DNA of 18,360 nucleotides, taken from contig CAKPAW010000014.1 in the NCBI GenBank assembly GCA_934133165.1, positions 1 to 18,360 of the forward strand. Reading direction: 5' to 3'. Origin of the DNA: an uncultured Clostridia bacterium. GTDB lineage: Bacteria; Bacillota; Clostridia; TANB77; CAG-508. Below, one piece after another: positions 1-7,683 of this stretch. A program made the position numbers and the translations under genes. The notes beneath the pieces are model-generated. The model was not told the DNA's origin and did no database searches. It saw only the letters and a program-made list of their open reading frames with translations. Each line of letters opens with the position of its first letter. Within the stretch, counting starts at the first letter, position 1.

Positions 1-44
1 CTTAGGGTTAAGAGCAAAATTATAATAAGAGGAGGAAAGTGTAT

Positions 45-302
45 ATGCAAGAACTAAAAATAAAAGGAATATACAAACATTTTAAAGGAGACTATTATTT
101 AGTAGAAGACATTGCAAAAGATTCTGAAACAAAAGAAGAAATGGTTGTATATAGAAGACTATACGAAGATAATAGTCTATGGGTAAGACAAAAAGAAATG
201 TTTTTATCAGAAGTTGATCACGAAAAATATCCAAATGTTACACAAAAATACAGATTCGAATTACAAGATATAAAAAGCGTAGCAGGAAATTTTAAAAAAT
301 AA
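45..302 (+). CDS. DUF1653-family small protein
   Basis: This 85-residue soluble protein has the DUF1653 pattern along its whole length: a start like G-x-Y-x-H-F-K-G, then Y-x-L-V-E-D-I-A, a Glu-Thr followed by a V-V-Y-R-x-L-Y segment, then L-W-V-R and a Met-Phe, and a final R-F near the C-terminus. The molecular role of the family is not established, so none is assigned. I chose the ATG at 45 because an AGGAGG at 30-35 lies nine bases upstream. The in-frame GTG at 39 would leave only three bases to that site. It sits 130 bases before ileS on the same strand with no terminator between them, so co-transcription is possible. A TATAAT at 21-26 would start RNA inside the ribosome binding site, so the real promoter is probably upstream of the window. 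Confidence 0.85.
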   Translation: MQELKIKGIYKHFKGDYYLVEDIAKDSETKEEMVVYRRLYEDNSLWVRQKEMFLSEVDHEKYPNVTQKYRFELQDIKSVAGNFKK

Positions 303-375
303 ATGTATAAAAAAGTGATAAAAACACCAAAAGAAAACATTACTAATGTAATAAAAATAAAGGAATGTCCCATGT

Positions 376-415
376 GTTCCGAAAACGGAACGAAAAGGAC
401 CGTCCCTGGTGTTCG
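376..415 (+). repeat. GC-rich hairpin element of the 'ACCGTCCC' type (REP-like)
   Basis: A short island much richer in GC than its surroundings fills the gap before ileS. It contains a perfect hairpin, GTTCCG (376-381), loop AAAA, CGGAAC (386-391), followed by GGACCGTCCC (397-406) and a second GTGTTCGG (409-416) that echoes the first arm. Motifs of the form ACCGTCCC or ACCCGTCCCC near GTGTTCC/GTGACC and GTCC words recur in many clostridial genomes as dispersed intergenic repeats; that family resemblance is from memory. A related element lies at 18173-18194. There is no T-run after the hairpin, so it is not a normal terminator. Confidence 0.5.
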
Positions 416-432
416 GAAAGGAGAAAAGAAAG

Positions 433-3400
433 ATGTACAAGAAAGTTGAACTTAAAGAAAATGGATTTGTTGGAATGGAACATGAAGTAAAAGATTTATG
501 GGATAAAAAAGATATTATCCATAAAAATTTTGCAATTAACGAAGGTAAAAGATATTTTACTTTTTATGATGGACCTCCAACAGCTAATGGAAAGCCACAC
601 GTTGGTCATATTTTAACAAGGGTTATGAAAGATATTATCCCAAGGTATAAAGTTATGAAGGGTTACAATGTAATTCGTAAAGCAGGTTGGGATACTCATG
701 GTCTTCCAGTTGAACTTGAAGTGGAGAAAAAACTTGGTATTTCAGGAAAACAACAAATTGAAGATTATGGTGTTGAAAAATTCATAGGTGAATGTAAAGA
801 CAGTGTATTTAAATATGTTTCTATGTGGGAAAAAATGACAAACCAAATTGGTTATTGGGTAGATATGGAAAATCCATATGTTACATATCATGATGACTAT
901 ATAGAATCTGAATGGTGGGCTTTAAAACAAATGTGGGATAAAGGTCTTTTGTATCAAGGACATAAAGTTATGCCATATTGCCCAAGATGTGGAACAGCAC
1001 TTTCTTCACACGAAGTTGCACAAGGTTACAAAGATGTACAAGATTTAACATGTACATGTAAATTTAAAGTAGAAGGAGAGGAGAATGTTTATTTCTTAGC
1101 ATGGACAACAACTCCATGGACATTACCTTCTAATTTAGCACTTTGCGTAAATAAAGCATACACATATGCTTATGTAAAAGTTAAAAGACCAATTATAGAT
1201 GGAAAAATGCAAGAAGAAGGAACAGAAGAAATCTACATTTTAGCTAAAGACTTAATTGAAACAGTTTTAAAAGATATTCCATACGAAATAGTAAAAGAAG
1301 TAAAAGGTTCTGAACTATTAGGAATGAAATATGAGCAATTAATGCCATTTGCAAAACCAGAAGGAAAAGCATTTGTTGTAATTCATGGTGACTATGTAAC
1401 ATTAACAGATGGTACAGGTATAGTTCATATTGCACCAGCTTATGGTGAAGACGATAGCTTTGTTTCAAAACAAAATGGTATTGCATTTGTAAACTTAGTA
1501 GATAAAGAAGGAAAATTCGTACCAGAGGTTGAACCATGGGCAGGAAGATTTGTTAAAGCTTGTGATAAAGATGTATGCATTTGGCTTGCTAGACAAAATA
1601 AATTATTTAGCTCTGCTAAACATACACACAGCTATCCACATTGTTGGAGATGTGATACACCACTTCTATATTATCCAAAAGAGAGCTGGTTTGTAAAAAT
1701 GACAGCAGTTAGAGATAAGTTATTAGAAAATAATAACAAAATTAACTGGATGCCAGACACAATTAGAACAGGTCGTTTTGGAAAATTCTTAGAGAATGTT
1801 ATAGACTGGGGTATTTCAAGAGATAGATATTGGGGAACACCACTACCAGTATGGCGTTGTGAATGTGGTCATATGGAATGTATAGGTTCTAGAAAAGAAT
1901 TAGAAGAAAAAGGTATAAATGTACCAGAAAATGTAGAACTACATAAACCATACTTAGACCCAATTCACCTAAAATGTCCAGAATGTGGTGGAAAAATGGT
2001 AAGAGAAAAAGAAGTTATAGACTGCTGGTTTGATTCAGGATCTATGCCTTTTGCACAATTACATTACCCATTTGAAAATAAAGAACTATTTGATAAAAAC
2101 TTCCCAGCTCAATTTATATCAGAAGCTGTTGACCAAACTAGAGGATGGTTCTATACATTACTTGCAATTTCAACATGTATATTTGATACAAACCCATTTG
2201 AAAATTGTATAGTATTAGGACACGTTTTAGATAGCAAAGGTTTAAAAATGTCTAAACATTTAGGAAATGTTGTAGACCCATTTGAAGTATTAAATTCAGT
2301 AGGAGCAGATGCTACAAGATGGCATTTCTATACATCTTCAGCACCATGGCTACCAACAAGATTTTCTATAAAAGATGTAGAAGAAACACAAAGAAAATTC
2401 TTATCTACATTATGGAATGTTTACTCATTCTATGTACTTTATGCAGAAATAGATAAATTTAACCCATTAGAATACGCAGATTTTAAATCAGAAAATGTAA
2501 TGGATAAATGGATAATTTCTAAATTAAATACATTAATAAAAGATATAGAAGAAAAATTAGACAAATACGATATAACAAATGCTGCAATAGAAATAGAAGA
2601 ATTTACAGATAACTTATCTAACTGGTATGTACGTAGAAACAGAGAAAGATATTGGAGTGAGACTCTAACAGACGATAAAATAGGCGCATATGTGACATTA
2701 TATAAAGTATTAATTACTTTAGCAAAAGTTTGTGCACCATTTGTACCATTTATTACAGAAGAAATTTATCAAAACTTAGTAGTAAACTTAGATAAAAATG
2801 CTCCAGAAAGTATTCATTTATGTACTTGGCCAGAAGTAGACGAAAGTGCTATAGATAAAGACTTGGAAAAAGAAATGGATTTAGCTTATACAATAGTAAA
2901 ACTAGGAAGAAGTGCAAGAAATAGTGCAAATATCAAAAATAGACAACCACTTTCAGAAATGTTAATTTCAGTAGATACACTTCCAAAATACTATGCAGAC
3001 ATTGTAAAAGATGAGTTGAATATTAAGAAAGTAGAATTTGGAGCTCAAATGTCAGAATATGTTAATTTTGAAATAAAACCAAATCTACCAGTATTAGGAA
3101 GAACTTATGGAAAATTAATACCACAAATTAAACAAGAAATTGCAAAGAAAAATCAAATGGAACTTGCACTCAAAATTCAAAAAGGTGAGGAAGAAGTAAT
3201 AACAATAGGAGAAGAAACAATAACATTAAATAGCGAAAATCTTTTAATTACAATGCAAGGAAAAGAAGGATTTGCTTTTGCTGGTGAAGGTGAAATTGGT
3301 GTTGTATTAGAAACTACAATTACTGAAGAACTTAAAGAAGAAGGTTATGTAAGAGAAATTTTATCTAAAGTACAAAACATGAGAAAAGATAGTGGATTTG

Positions 3401-3588
3401 AAGTATTAGATAGAATTAACCTTTATGTTGCTGGAAATGAAATGTTAGAAAATGTAATCAAGAAATTTGCAGAGCAAATTCAAAGAGATACTTTAGCAAA
3501 TGAAATTATATACAATGCTGAAAGAAACAATTACACAGAAACATCAATAAATGGTGAAAAACTTCAAATAGAAGTAGAAAAACAATAA
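433..3588 (+). CDS. ileS: Isoleucyl-tRNA synthetase, type 2 (eukaryote-like)
   Basis: This class I aminoacyl-tRNA synthetase charges tRNAIle with isoleucine in the cytoplasm. At 1051 residues it has the nucleotide-binding motif H-V-G-H at residues 56-59 and the KMSKS-equivalent K-M-S-K-H at 605-609. The N-terminal part carries G-W-D-T-H-G-L-P, then an inserted editing region, then W-G-I-S-R and C-W-F-D-S-G blocks before the KMSKH loop and a helical anticodon-binding domain. The long C-terminus lacks the closing zinc-finger Cys pairs of the shorter (about 930-residue) type 1 enzymes. With the H-S-Y-P-H-C-W-R-C block, this points to type 2. That type is known for lower mupirocin sensitivity; this is inference for this enzyme, and its HxGH motif is the standard one. 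ATG 433 has AAGGAG at 418-423; the in-frame GTG at 409 lies inside the upstream hairpin element and was rejected. No T-box leader is visible. Confidence 0.97.
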   Translation: MYKKVELKENGFVGMEHEVKDLWDKKDIIHKNFAINEGKRYFTFYDGPPTANGKPHVGHILTRVMKDIIPRYKVMKGYNVIRKAGWDTHGLPVELEVEKKLGISGKQQIEDYGVEKFIGECKDSVFKYVSMWEKMTNQIGYWVDMENPYVTYHDDYIESEWWALKQMWDKGLLYQGHKVMPYCPRCGTALSSHEVAQGYKDVQDLTCTCKFKVEGEENVYFLAWTTTPWTLPSNLALCVNKAYTYAYVKVKRPIIDGKMQEEGTEEIYILAKDLIETVLKDIPYEIVKEVKGSELLGMKYEQLMPFAKPEGKAFVVIHGDYVTLTDGTGIVHIAPAYGEDDSFVSKQNGIAFVNLVDKEGKFVPEVEPWAGRFVKACDKDVCIWLARQNKLFSSAKHTHSYPHCWRCDTPLLYYPKESWFVKMTAVRDKLLENNNKINWMPDTIRTGRFGKFLENVIDWGISRDRYWGTPLPVWRCECGHMECIGSRKELEEKGINVPENVELHKPYLDPIHLKCPECGGKMVREKEVIDCWFDSGSMPFAQLHYPFENKELFDKNFPAQFISEAVDQTRGWFYTLLAISTCIFDTNPFENCIVLGHVLDSKGLKMSKHLGNVVDPFEVLNSVGADATRWHFYTSSAPWLPTRFSIKDVEETQRKFLSTLWNVYSFYVLYAEIDKFNPLEYADFKSENVMDKWIISKLNTLIKDIEEKLDKYDITNAAIEIEEFTDNLSNWYVRRNRERYWSETLTDDKIGAYVTLYKVLITLAKVCAPFVPFITEEIYQNLVVNLDKNAPESIHLCTWPEVDESAIDKDLEKEMDLAYTIVKLGRSARNSANIKNRQPLSEMLISVDTLPKYYADIVKDELNIKKVEFGAQMSEYVNFEIKPNLPVLGRTYGKLIPQIKQEIAKKNQMELALKIQKGEEEVITIGEETITLNSENLLITMQGKEGFAFAGEGEIGVVLETTITEELKEEGYVREILSKVQNMRKDSGFEVLDRINLYVAGNEMLENVIKKFAEQIQRDTLANEIIYNAERNNYTETSINGEKLQIEVEKQ

Positions 3589-3597
3589 ATATAAAAT

Positions 3598-3630
3598 ATA
3601 AGAGACTTCTCATTTTGAGAAGTCTCTTAT
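3598..3630. terminator. Bidirectional intrinsic terminator, ileS / minus-strand orphan gene
   Basis: A perfect 14-bp stem (3598-3611 with 3617-3630) closes a five-base loop ATTTT. It begins ten bases after the ileS stop codon and lies eleven bases beyond the stop of the convergent gene at 3642-3962. AT-rich DNA on both sides supplies U-rich tails, clearer on the minus strand, so it can serve both genes. Confidence 0.9.
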
Positions 3631-3641
3631 AGAATTAGTAA

Positions 3642-3962
3642 TTATACAATTAATTCTGCATCTTTCACGGGATAAAATCCGCCGGTTGAAGTAATTACGA
3701 TTCTTCCATGTCCAGAAAACTCTTCTGCATCAATTTGAGGATATTTAACCTTCAAATCTTCAACCGAAAGCTCACGACCAATCCAATAACGGTTTGAGAC
3801 ATTTACTTTGTTCCCGTTTTTATCTTTTTCAAAAAAACGAAACGCAATAGCATAGTTTGGAAGGATTTGTTTTATATGATCAATATCACAGTCAACAACG
3901 TTCCTTTCATTTTCTCCCTCAATAATTCTTCCAGGAAAATAAAACTCTACAAATTTTTCCAT
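3642..3962 (-). CDS. Hypothetical protein, 106 aa, orphan
   Basis: I do not recognise this protein. It is 106 residues, acidic, with no signal peptide or membrane segment. Readable features are an N-terminal F-V-E-F-Y-F-P-G-R-I-I-E-G-E, a central F-R-F-F-E-K-D with K-N-G-N-K, the block R-Y-W-I-G-R-E-L-S-V-E-D-L, and a C-terminal G-R-I-V-I-T-S-T-G-G-F-Y-P-V. The size and look recall small accessory proteins of mobile elements, but this is only an impression. It is the only minus-strand gene near ileS. A GGAGGA site (3971-3976 on the plus strand) lies eight bases before the ATG, and a minus-strand TATAAT (3985-3990) lies just upstream with no convincing -35. Base composition is less AT-rich than its neighbours, with Arg and Pro codons such as CGT, CGG and CCG, which suggests acquisition. 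It shares the terminator at 3598-3630 with ileS. Confidence 0.75.
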   Translation of the reverse strand: MEKFVEFYFPGRIIEGENERNVVDCDIDHIKQILPNYAIAFRFFEKDKNGNKVNVSNRYWIGRELSVEDLKVKYPQIDAEEFSGHGRIVITSTGGFYPVKDAELIV

Positions 3963-4147
3963 TAAGCTAGTCCTCCATAATCTAATTATATTTGTTTTTT
4001 GCTTAACTAACTGGTTTAGAAAAAATACTAAATTTTTCTCCTTTTGTTATGTTTTTTTACTCATCCCTAAATTAACCTCGCTTTCTACTAATTAGTTTAT
4101 AAAGTTACCAAAAAAATATATTTTTAAGTATAACATAATATTTAACA

Positions 4148-4173
4148 AAAAACAAGCAATATAGCTTGTTTTT
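4148..4173. other. Stem-loop upstream of the metallopeptidase promoter
   Basis: AAAAACAAGC (4148-4157) and GCTTGTTTTT (4164-4173) form a ten-bp perfect stem with loop AATATA. The 3' arm ends in a T-run, so it may work as a weak terminator shielding the next gene. The 3' arm also overlaps the proposed -35 box, so it could equally be an operator. 3963-4147 otherwise shows only AT-rich sequence. Confidence 0.4.
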
Positions 4174-4195
4174 AAATATGCTATCGTGTTATAAT
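4166..4195 (+). promoter_or_regulatory. Promoter with extended -10, metallopeptidase-queA
   Basis: TTGTTT (4166-4171), an 18-base spacer and TATAAT (4190-4195) preceded by TGT (4187-4189) form a sigma-A type promoter with an extended -10. Transcription would begin about 20 bases before the ATG at 4224. Confidence 0.65.
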
Positions 4196-4223
4196 AAAAA
4201 ATATAAAGTTATTGGGGGAAAAA

Positions 4224-5573
4224 ATGCAAAAGAAAAAAAGTTTTAATTTAATAAAAAATATCATTTCAATTGTTGTTTTTGTAATACTTATATATATGGC
4301 ATATACGATATACCAAAAATATAACTTTAATGACTATATAAAAGCAGAATATAATATGGGATTTTCGAACTTTGAAAGGGATAGTGACGTGAAGTATGGA
4401 AACACAAATAGTTATAAAATAGAAAATACAAATTATAATGATGCTATGTTTTATAAAACAATAAATGTAATTCCATATACACCTTATAAAGTAACTTGTA
4501 AAATAAAAACGCAAGATGTAAAAACAAGTAAAGAAGATACAGATGCAGGGGCACATATATGTATTAAAGATGAATTGATAAAATCAGATAATGTGATAGG
4601 GACAACAGATTGGACAGAAGTAACCCTTTATTTCAATTCTAAAAATAAAGAAAAAATAGATTTAGGGTTTAGATTAGGTGGAAATGAAGATACTACCATA
4701 GGAACATCATGGTTCTCAGATTTTACAATAGAATCTGGAATTCAAAATGAAAGTAAAACATGGAATTTCTTATGTTTGTTGTTTGACTATGTTGATGTAA
4801 ATATAGATAATAAAAATGTTAAATTAAGTTTGACACAAACAGATAAAGATGACATTTCAATTTGTATGAGACGTTTTCAAAATTCTATACAAGAAATGAG
4901 TTATGATAAAATGAGAGTAACATATAAAATAGAAGAAGTAACGACTCCAATTACACAATTATCTTATGATGAAGAAAACGGCTATTATGTATCAGGATAC
5001 AACATAAAAGATGTGCTAGATCCATATATAAAAGAAGGAAAGTATGATCATATATTTGCAGCTTTTAGAACCGGAGATATAAATCAACAAAAGGCAATAC
5101 CTGTAAATGATTGGATAGGACTGGGATCTATGGAATACAGAGGATTAGGATATTCAAATATTAGACTTCCAGATGATGATAAAAATTATGTATATAAATA
5201 TGATACTAGGATTAATACTTTTCCAGAAGAAGTTTTAATGCATGAGTTTTTACACACATTAGAAAGAAATACAGAAGAATACGGAATAGAAAGACCAGAA
5301 TTACATGATTATGAAAAATATGGATATGAAAATAAAAAACTAATAGGACTTAAAGAATGGTATCAAGATTATATGAATAAAAATATAAATACTGTTTCAG
5401 GAAAGATAGGACTTCCTAAAGAAATATTTACGAAGAAACCAGCAAAAGCAACAGATTTTGAATATTCTCATAAATTAAGTGAACTAAAAGAACCAGAAAA
5501 TGTTATGGAAGAACTAAATAATTTATTTACCAAAATAGTTAATTTGTTTAGAAAAAATAAGCAAATAATATAA
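4224..5573 (+). CDS. Membrane-anchored putative zinc metallopeptidase
   Basis: This 449-residue protein starts with a short basic segment and one hydrophobic helix (about residues 9-28), with no lipobox or signal-peptidase site, so it is probably anchored with its body outside the cell. Residues about 40-160 look like a beta-sandwich of the carbohydrate-binding type (K-I-K-T-Q-D, then T-T-D-W-T-E-V-T-L-Y-F, then W-F-S-D-F-T-I-E). The C-terminal half has H-E-F-L-H at 340-344, the HExxH signature of zinc peptidases, followed by L-E-R and, about twenty residues on, P-E-L-H-D-Y-E-K-Y-G-Y, whose His or Glu may be the third zinc ligand. Specificity cannot be read, and I did not recognise the peptidase family. 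ATG 4224 follows a GGGGG at 4214-4218; the in-frame TTG at 4212 lacks a site. No terminator separates it from queA, 45 bases downstream, so the two may share the 4166 promoter. Confidence 0.75.
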   Translation: MQKKKSFNLIKNIISIVVFVILIYMAYTIYQKYNFNDYIKAEYNMGFSNFERDSDVKYGNTNSYKIENTNYNDAMFYKTINVIPYTPYKVTCKIKTQDVKTSKEDTDAGAHICIKDELIKSDNVIGTTDWTEVTLYFNSKNKEKIDLGFRLGGNEDTTIGTSWFSDFTIESGIQNESKTWNFLCLLFDYVDVNIDNKNVKLSLTQTDKDDISICMRRFQNSIQEMSYDKMRVTYKIEEVTTPITQLSYDEENGYYVSGYNIKDVLDPYIKEGKYDHIFAAFRTGDINQQKAIPVNDWIGLGSMEYRGLGYSNIRLPDDDKNYVYKYDTRINTFPEEVLMHEFLHTLERNTEEYGIERPELHDYEKYGYENKKLIGLKEWYQDYMNKNINTVSGKIGLPKEIFTKKPAKATDFEYSHKLSELKEPENVMEELNNLFTKIVNLFRKNKQII

Positions 5574-5618
5574 ATGAAAAAGAATAATCAGTATTTTTAG
5601 AAAGGGATAGAAATAAAA

Positions 5619-6644
5619 ATGAAAGTATCAGATTTTAATTATGAATTACCACAAGAGTTAATTGCACAAGTTCCAATAAAGGACAGAAGTGCATCACGCT
5701 TAATGGTACTAAACAGAGAAAATAAAACAATAGAAGATAAAATATTTAAAGATATACTAGATTACTTGAAACCAGGAGATTGCTTAGTTAGAAATAACAC
5801 AAAAGTAATACCAGCAAGATTATATGGAATAAAAGAAGAAACAGGAGTACATATTGAATTTTTATTATTAAAAAGAATAGAAGGGGATATTTGGGAAGTA
5901 ATGGTACATCCAGGAAGAAGACTAAAAATAGGAACAAAGGTTATCTTTGGAAATGGATTACTTAAAGCAGAAATATTAGAGATGATGGAAGGTGGAAATA
6001 GAAAAGTAAAATTTGAATATGAAGGAATATTTAATGAAATATTAGATCAAATTGGTTTAATGCCACTACCACCATATATAAAAGAAAAATTAGATGACAA
6101 ATCTAGATATCAAACAGTATATGCAAAATATGAAGGTTCAGCAGCAGCACCTACAGCAGGACTTCATTTTACAGAAGAACTTCTAAAAAAAATAAAAGAA
6201 AAAGGTGTAGAAATTGCTAATGTAACACTTCATGTTGGAATAGGAACATTTAGACCAGTAAAAGTGGAAAATATAGAAGAACATGACATGCATAGTGAAC
6301 ATTATTATATAAAACATGAAGATGCAGAAAAAATAAATAATACAAAGAAAAACGGAGGAAGAATAATAGCAGTAGGAACAACGTCTTGTAGAGTACTAGA
6401 ATCAGTAGCAGATGAAAATGGATTAGTAAAAGAAACAGAAGGCGACACAAGTATATTTATATATCCAGGCTATAAATTCAAATGTATAGATTGCTTAATT
6501 ACAAATTTCCATTTACCAGAGTCAACTTTAATAATGTTGGTATCTGCATTAGCAGGAAAAGATTATATAATGAAAGCATATAAACATGCAGTAGAAGAAA
6601 AATATCGTTTCTTTAGTTTTGGCGATGCAATGTTCATAGAATAA
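5619..6644 (+). CDS. queA: tRNA preQ1(34) S-adenosylmethionine ribosyltransferase-isomerase
   Basis: QueA transfers and isomerises the ribosyl part of S-adenosylmethionine onto preQ1 at tRNA position 34, giving epoxyqueuosine, the penultimate step of queuosine synthesis. At 341 residues it matches the usual length and is conserved throughout: the opening F-x-Y-E-L-P-x-E-L-I-A-Q-x-P, then R-S-A-S-R-L-M-V-L, N-N-T-K-V-I-P-A-R-L-Y-G, H-P-G-R-R-L-K, Y-A-K-Y-E-G-S-A-A-A-P-T-A-G-L-H-F-T, H-V-G-I-G-T-F-R-P-V and I-T-N-F-H-L-P-E-S-T-L. The start has an AAAGGG at 5601-5606. Its pathway partner tgt lies 3.3 kb downstream on the same strand, beyond three prepilin-like genes, an unusual separation. Transcription probably comes from the metallopeptidase promoter and ends at 6663-6704. 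Confidence 0.98.
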   Translation: MKVSDFNYELPQELIAQVPIKDRSASRLMVLNRENKTIEDKIFKDILDYLKPGDCLVRNNTKVIPARLYGIKEETGVHIEFLLLKRIEGDIWEVMVHPGRRLKIGTKVIFGNGLLKAEILEMMEGGNRKVKFEYEGIFNEILDQIGLMPLPPYIKEKLDDKSRYQTVYAKYEGSAAAPTAGLHFTEELLKKIKEKGVEIANVTLHVGIGTFRPVKVENIEEHDMHSEHYYIKHEDAEKINNTKKNGGRIIAVGTTSCRVLESVADENGLVKETEGDTSIFIYPGYKFKCIDCLITNFHLPESTLIMLVSALAGKDYIMKAYKHAVEEKYRFFSFGDAMFIE

Positions 6645-6662
6645 ATCTTTTGAAAAATATGA

Positions 6663-6704
6663 AAAAAACACTAGAGTATGATAAGAAATAATCTAGTGTT
6701 TTTT
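6663..6704. terminator. Intrinsic terminator after queA, shared with the minus-strand pilin
   Basis: A 13-bp stem (6663-6675 with 6692-6704) with a 16-base loop is followed by AT-rich sequence. Its T-run serves queA and its A-run serves as the U-tail for the convergent pilin gene ending at 6708. It is the first copy of the 53-bp direct repeat, and one base (G6676) breaks the inner stem that is perfect in the second copy. Confidence 0.85.
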
Positions 6705-6716
6705 ATATTATTTAAA
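6664..6716 (+). repeat. 53-bp direct repeat, copy 1
   Basis: This segment matches 8536-8588 at 52 of 53 positions, in the same orientation. It covers the terminator hairpin and the last two codons and stop (TTTAAATAA on the minus strand) of the pilin gene at 6708-7421. Similarity stops abruptly on both sides. The two copies bracket the divergent pilin pair. Confidence 0.9.
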
Positions 6717-7421
6717 AGCATAATACTTTCCATTGGTTAAATAAGTATATTTAAGTGTTAATGTAGTTGAAGTACATTGAATTACATATACTGCAACACT
6801 TCTTACAGGATCTGTAGCTCCAAATGGTAGAGTATAAAGCTTAGTTCCTCCAGTAATTGTTGGACCAGGGTCATATACTGAACCATTGTATTGATTTATA
6901 GCAACTATGTATTTATATCCTGTTATTTGGGTTGTGCTTGAAAGATTTCCACTAGTCATTGTAACACCATTAATAGCAGTTCCTACAACTTTTTTACCAT
7001 TTACATATGCAGTTTTTCCTTTTACAATATCTCCTACAGAGGCTGTAGCGTCAGCAGTTCTAACTTGTAATATTTTTCCTATATTTTCTACCATTATTTC
7101 AGCAGTTGCATCTTCTGAAGTGCTTACACCTTCATTTGTAATTCCTTGTGCTATTTTTCTTTTAAATTCCGTTAATTTTGCAACAGAATCATAAATTGTG
7201 TCATCTGATGAGTTTTCTTCTGTTTCTAATTGTGTATATAATTCATTTAATTCTTTTTCTTCTTCGATTTTTGCAAGTTCAGTATTCTCTCTTGCCTTTT
7301 TTGCAATTGTTATTATTCCAGTATCTCCTAAGACTAAATTAATACTTATTCCAGTTAAAATTATTAATACTACGATTGATACCACTAACGCAACTAATGT
7401 TATACCGCTTTCAATTTTCAT
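6708..7421 (-). CDS. Prepilin-like surface protein with tail-fibre-like module (variant 1)
   Basis: This 237-residue protein has a type IV prepilin-like N-terminus: a short leader M-K-I-E-S-G, then I-T-L-V-A-L-V-V-S-I and a hydrophobic helix to about residue 31, followed by a charged, probably coiled-coil stretch (about 40-65). Cleavage after Gly6 is expected. The usual Glu at mature position 5 is Ala. Residues about 81-148 resemble a module known to me from phage tail fibres and clostridial surface proteins: F-K-x-x-I-A, I-T-N-E-G-V-S-T-S, then G-K-T-A-Y-V-N-G-K-K-V-V-G-T at 135-148. The last 90 residues are Gly/Thr/Tyr-rich and unrelated to variant 2. An AGGAGA site lies just before the ATG. 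It is divergent from the second pilin gene and shares about 96% DNA identity with it over 218 bp. No pilus assembly ATPase or prepilin peptidase gene is in the window. Confidence 0.85.
   Translation of the reverse strand: MKIESGITLVALVVSIVVLIILTGISINLVLGDTGIITIAKKARENTELAKIEEEKELNELYTQLETEENSSDDTIYDSVAKLTEFKRKIAQGITNEGVSTSEDATAEIMVENIGKILQVRTADATASVGDIVKGKTAYVNGKKVVGTAINGVTMTSGNLSSTTQITGYKYIVAINQYNGSVYDPGPTITGGTKLYTLPFGATDPVRSVAVYVIQCTSTTLTLKYTYLTNGKYYAFK
7161..7378 (-). repeat. Inverted repeat arm 1 (shared pilin 5' region)
   Basis: This 218-bp stretch, read on the minus strand, matches 7727-7944 with nine differences by my count and includes an uninterrupted identical run of about 80 bases. 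It encodes the hydrophobic helix and the coiled-coil stalk. Similarity is lost sharply at both ends, including in the first fourteen or so codons. Confidence 0.9.
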
Positions 7422-7455
7422 TATTTTCTCCTATATTTAGTAAAATTATATTTTT

Positions 7456-7485
7456 ATTATAATTTCATAATCGTACTAAATGCAA
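7456..7485 (-). promoter_or_regulatory. Promoter of the minus-strand pilin gene
   Basis: On the minus strand TTGCAT (7480-7485), an 18-base spacer and TATAAT (7456-7461) precede the gene, giving a leader of about 28 bases with the ribosome binding site near its end. A second minus-strand TATAAT at 7445-7450 is nearer the start. The -35 box is a weak match. Confidence 0.5.
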
Positions 7486-7504
7486 TAGCTGAAATTAACT
7501 TTAG

Positions 7505-7561
7505 CAATAACTTTTTTACATAAAGTTTTTAACTAAAAAATAAAAAAGTATAAAGTTATTG
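7505..7561. other. Dyad in the divergent pilin intergenic region
   Basis: CAATAACTTT (7505-7514) and AAAGTTATTG (7552-7561) are a perfect ten-base inverted pair about 37 bases apart, roughly midway between the two pilin promoters. It could be a binding site acting on both genes or chance in AT-rich DNA. The word TATAAAGTTATTG at 7549-7561 also occurs at 4202-4214 just before the metallopeptidase gene. Confidence 0.3.
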
Positions 7562-7649
7562 ACGTAATAAAAATTTATTAGTAAAATAACAATATAAAGT
7601 AACAACTTATAAACATAATGTTATCTTATAATTAAAAATTTATTGGAAA

Positions 7650-7658
7650 TGCTATAAT
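7650..7658 (+). promoter_or_regulatory. Extended -10 promoter of the plus-strand pilin gene
   Basis: TGC followed by TATAAT (7653-7658) forms an extended -10 element 26 bases before the ATG at 7684. No good -35 box is found at 16-18 bases upstream, as is tolerated with extended -10 sites. The GGGGG at 7666-7670 is thirteen bases from the ATG, a rather distant ribosome binding site. Confidence 0.55.
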
Positions 7659-7683
7659 AAAAAAAGGGGGAAAACAAAAGAAA

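Noticed and set aside
303..449. A 48-codon open frame starting right after the DUF1653 stop, with a C-P-M-C motif and an M-Y-K-K-V start like that of ileS
   Set aside because: It runs through the GC-rich hairpin element, uses codons rare in this genome, overlaps the ileS start and has no well-placed ribosome binding site. Probably chance.
6907..7440. Open frames on the plus strand opposite the pilin gene
   Set aside because: They mirror the hydrophobic and coiled-coil coding sequence of the real gene, have no ribosome binding site, and their products are low-complexity.
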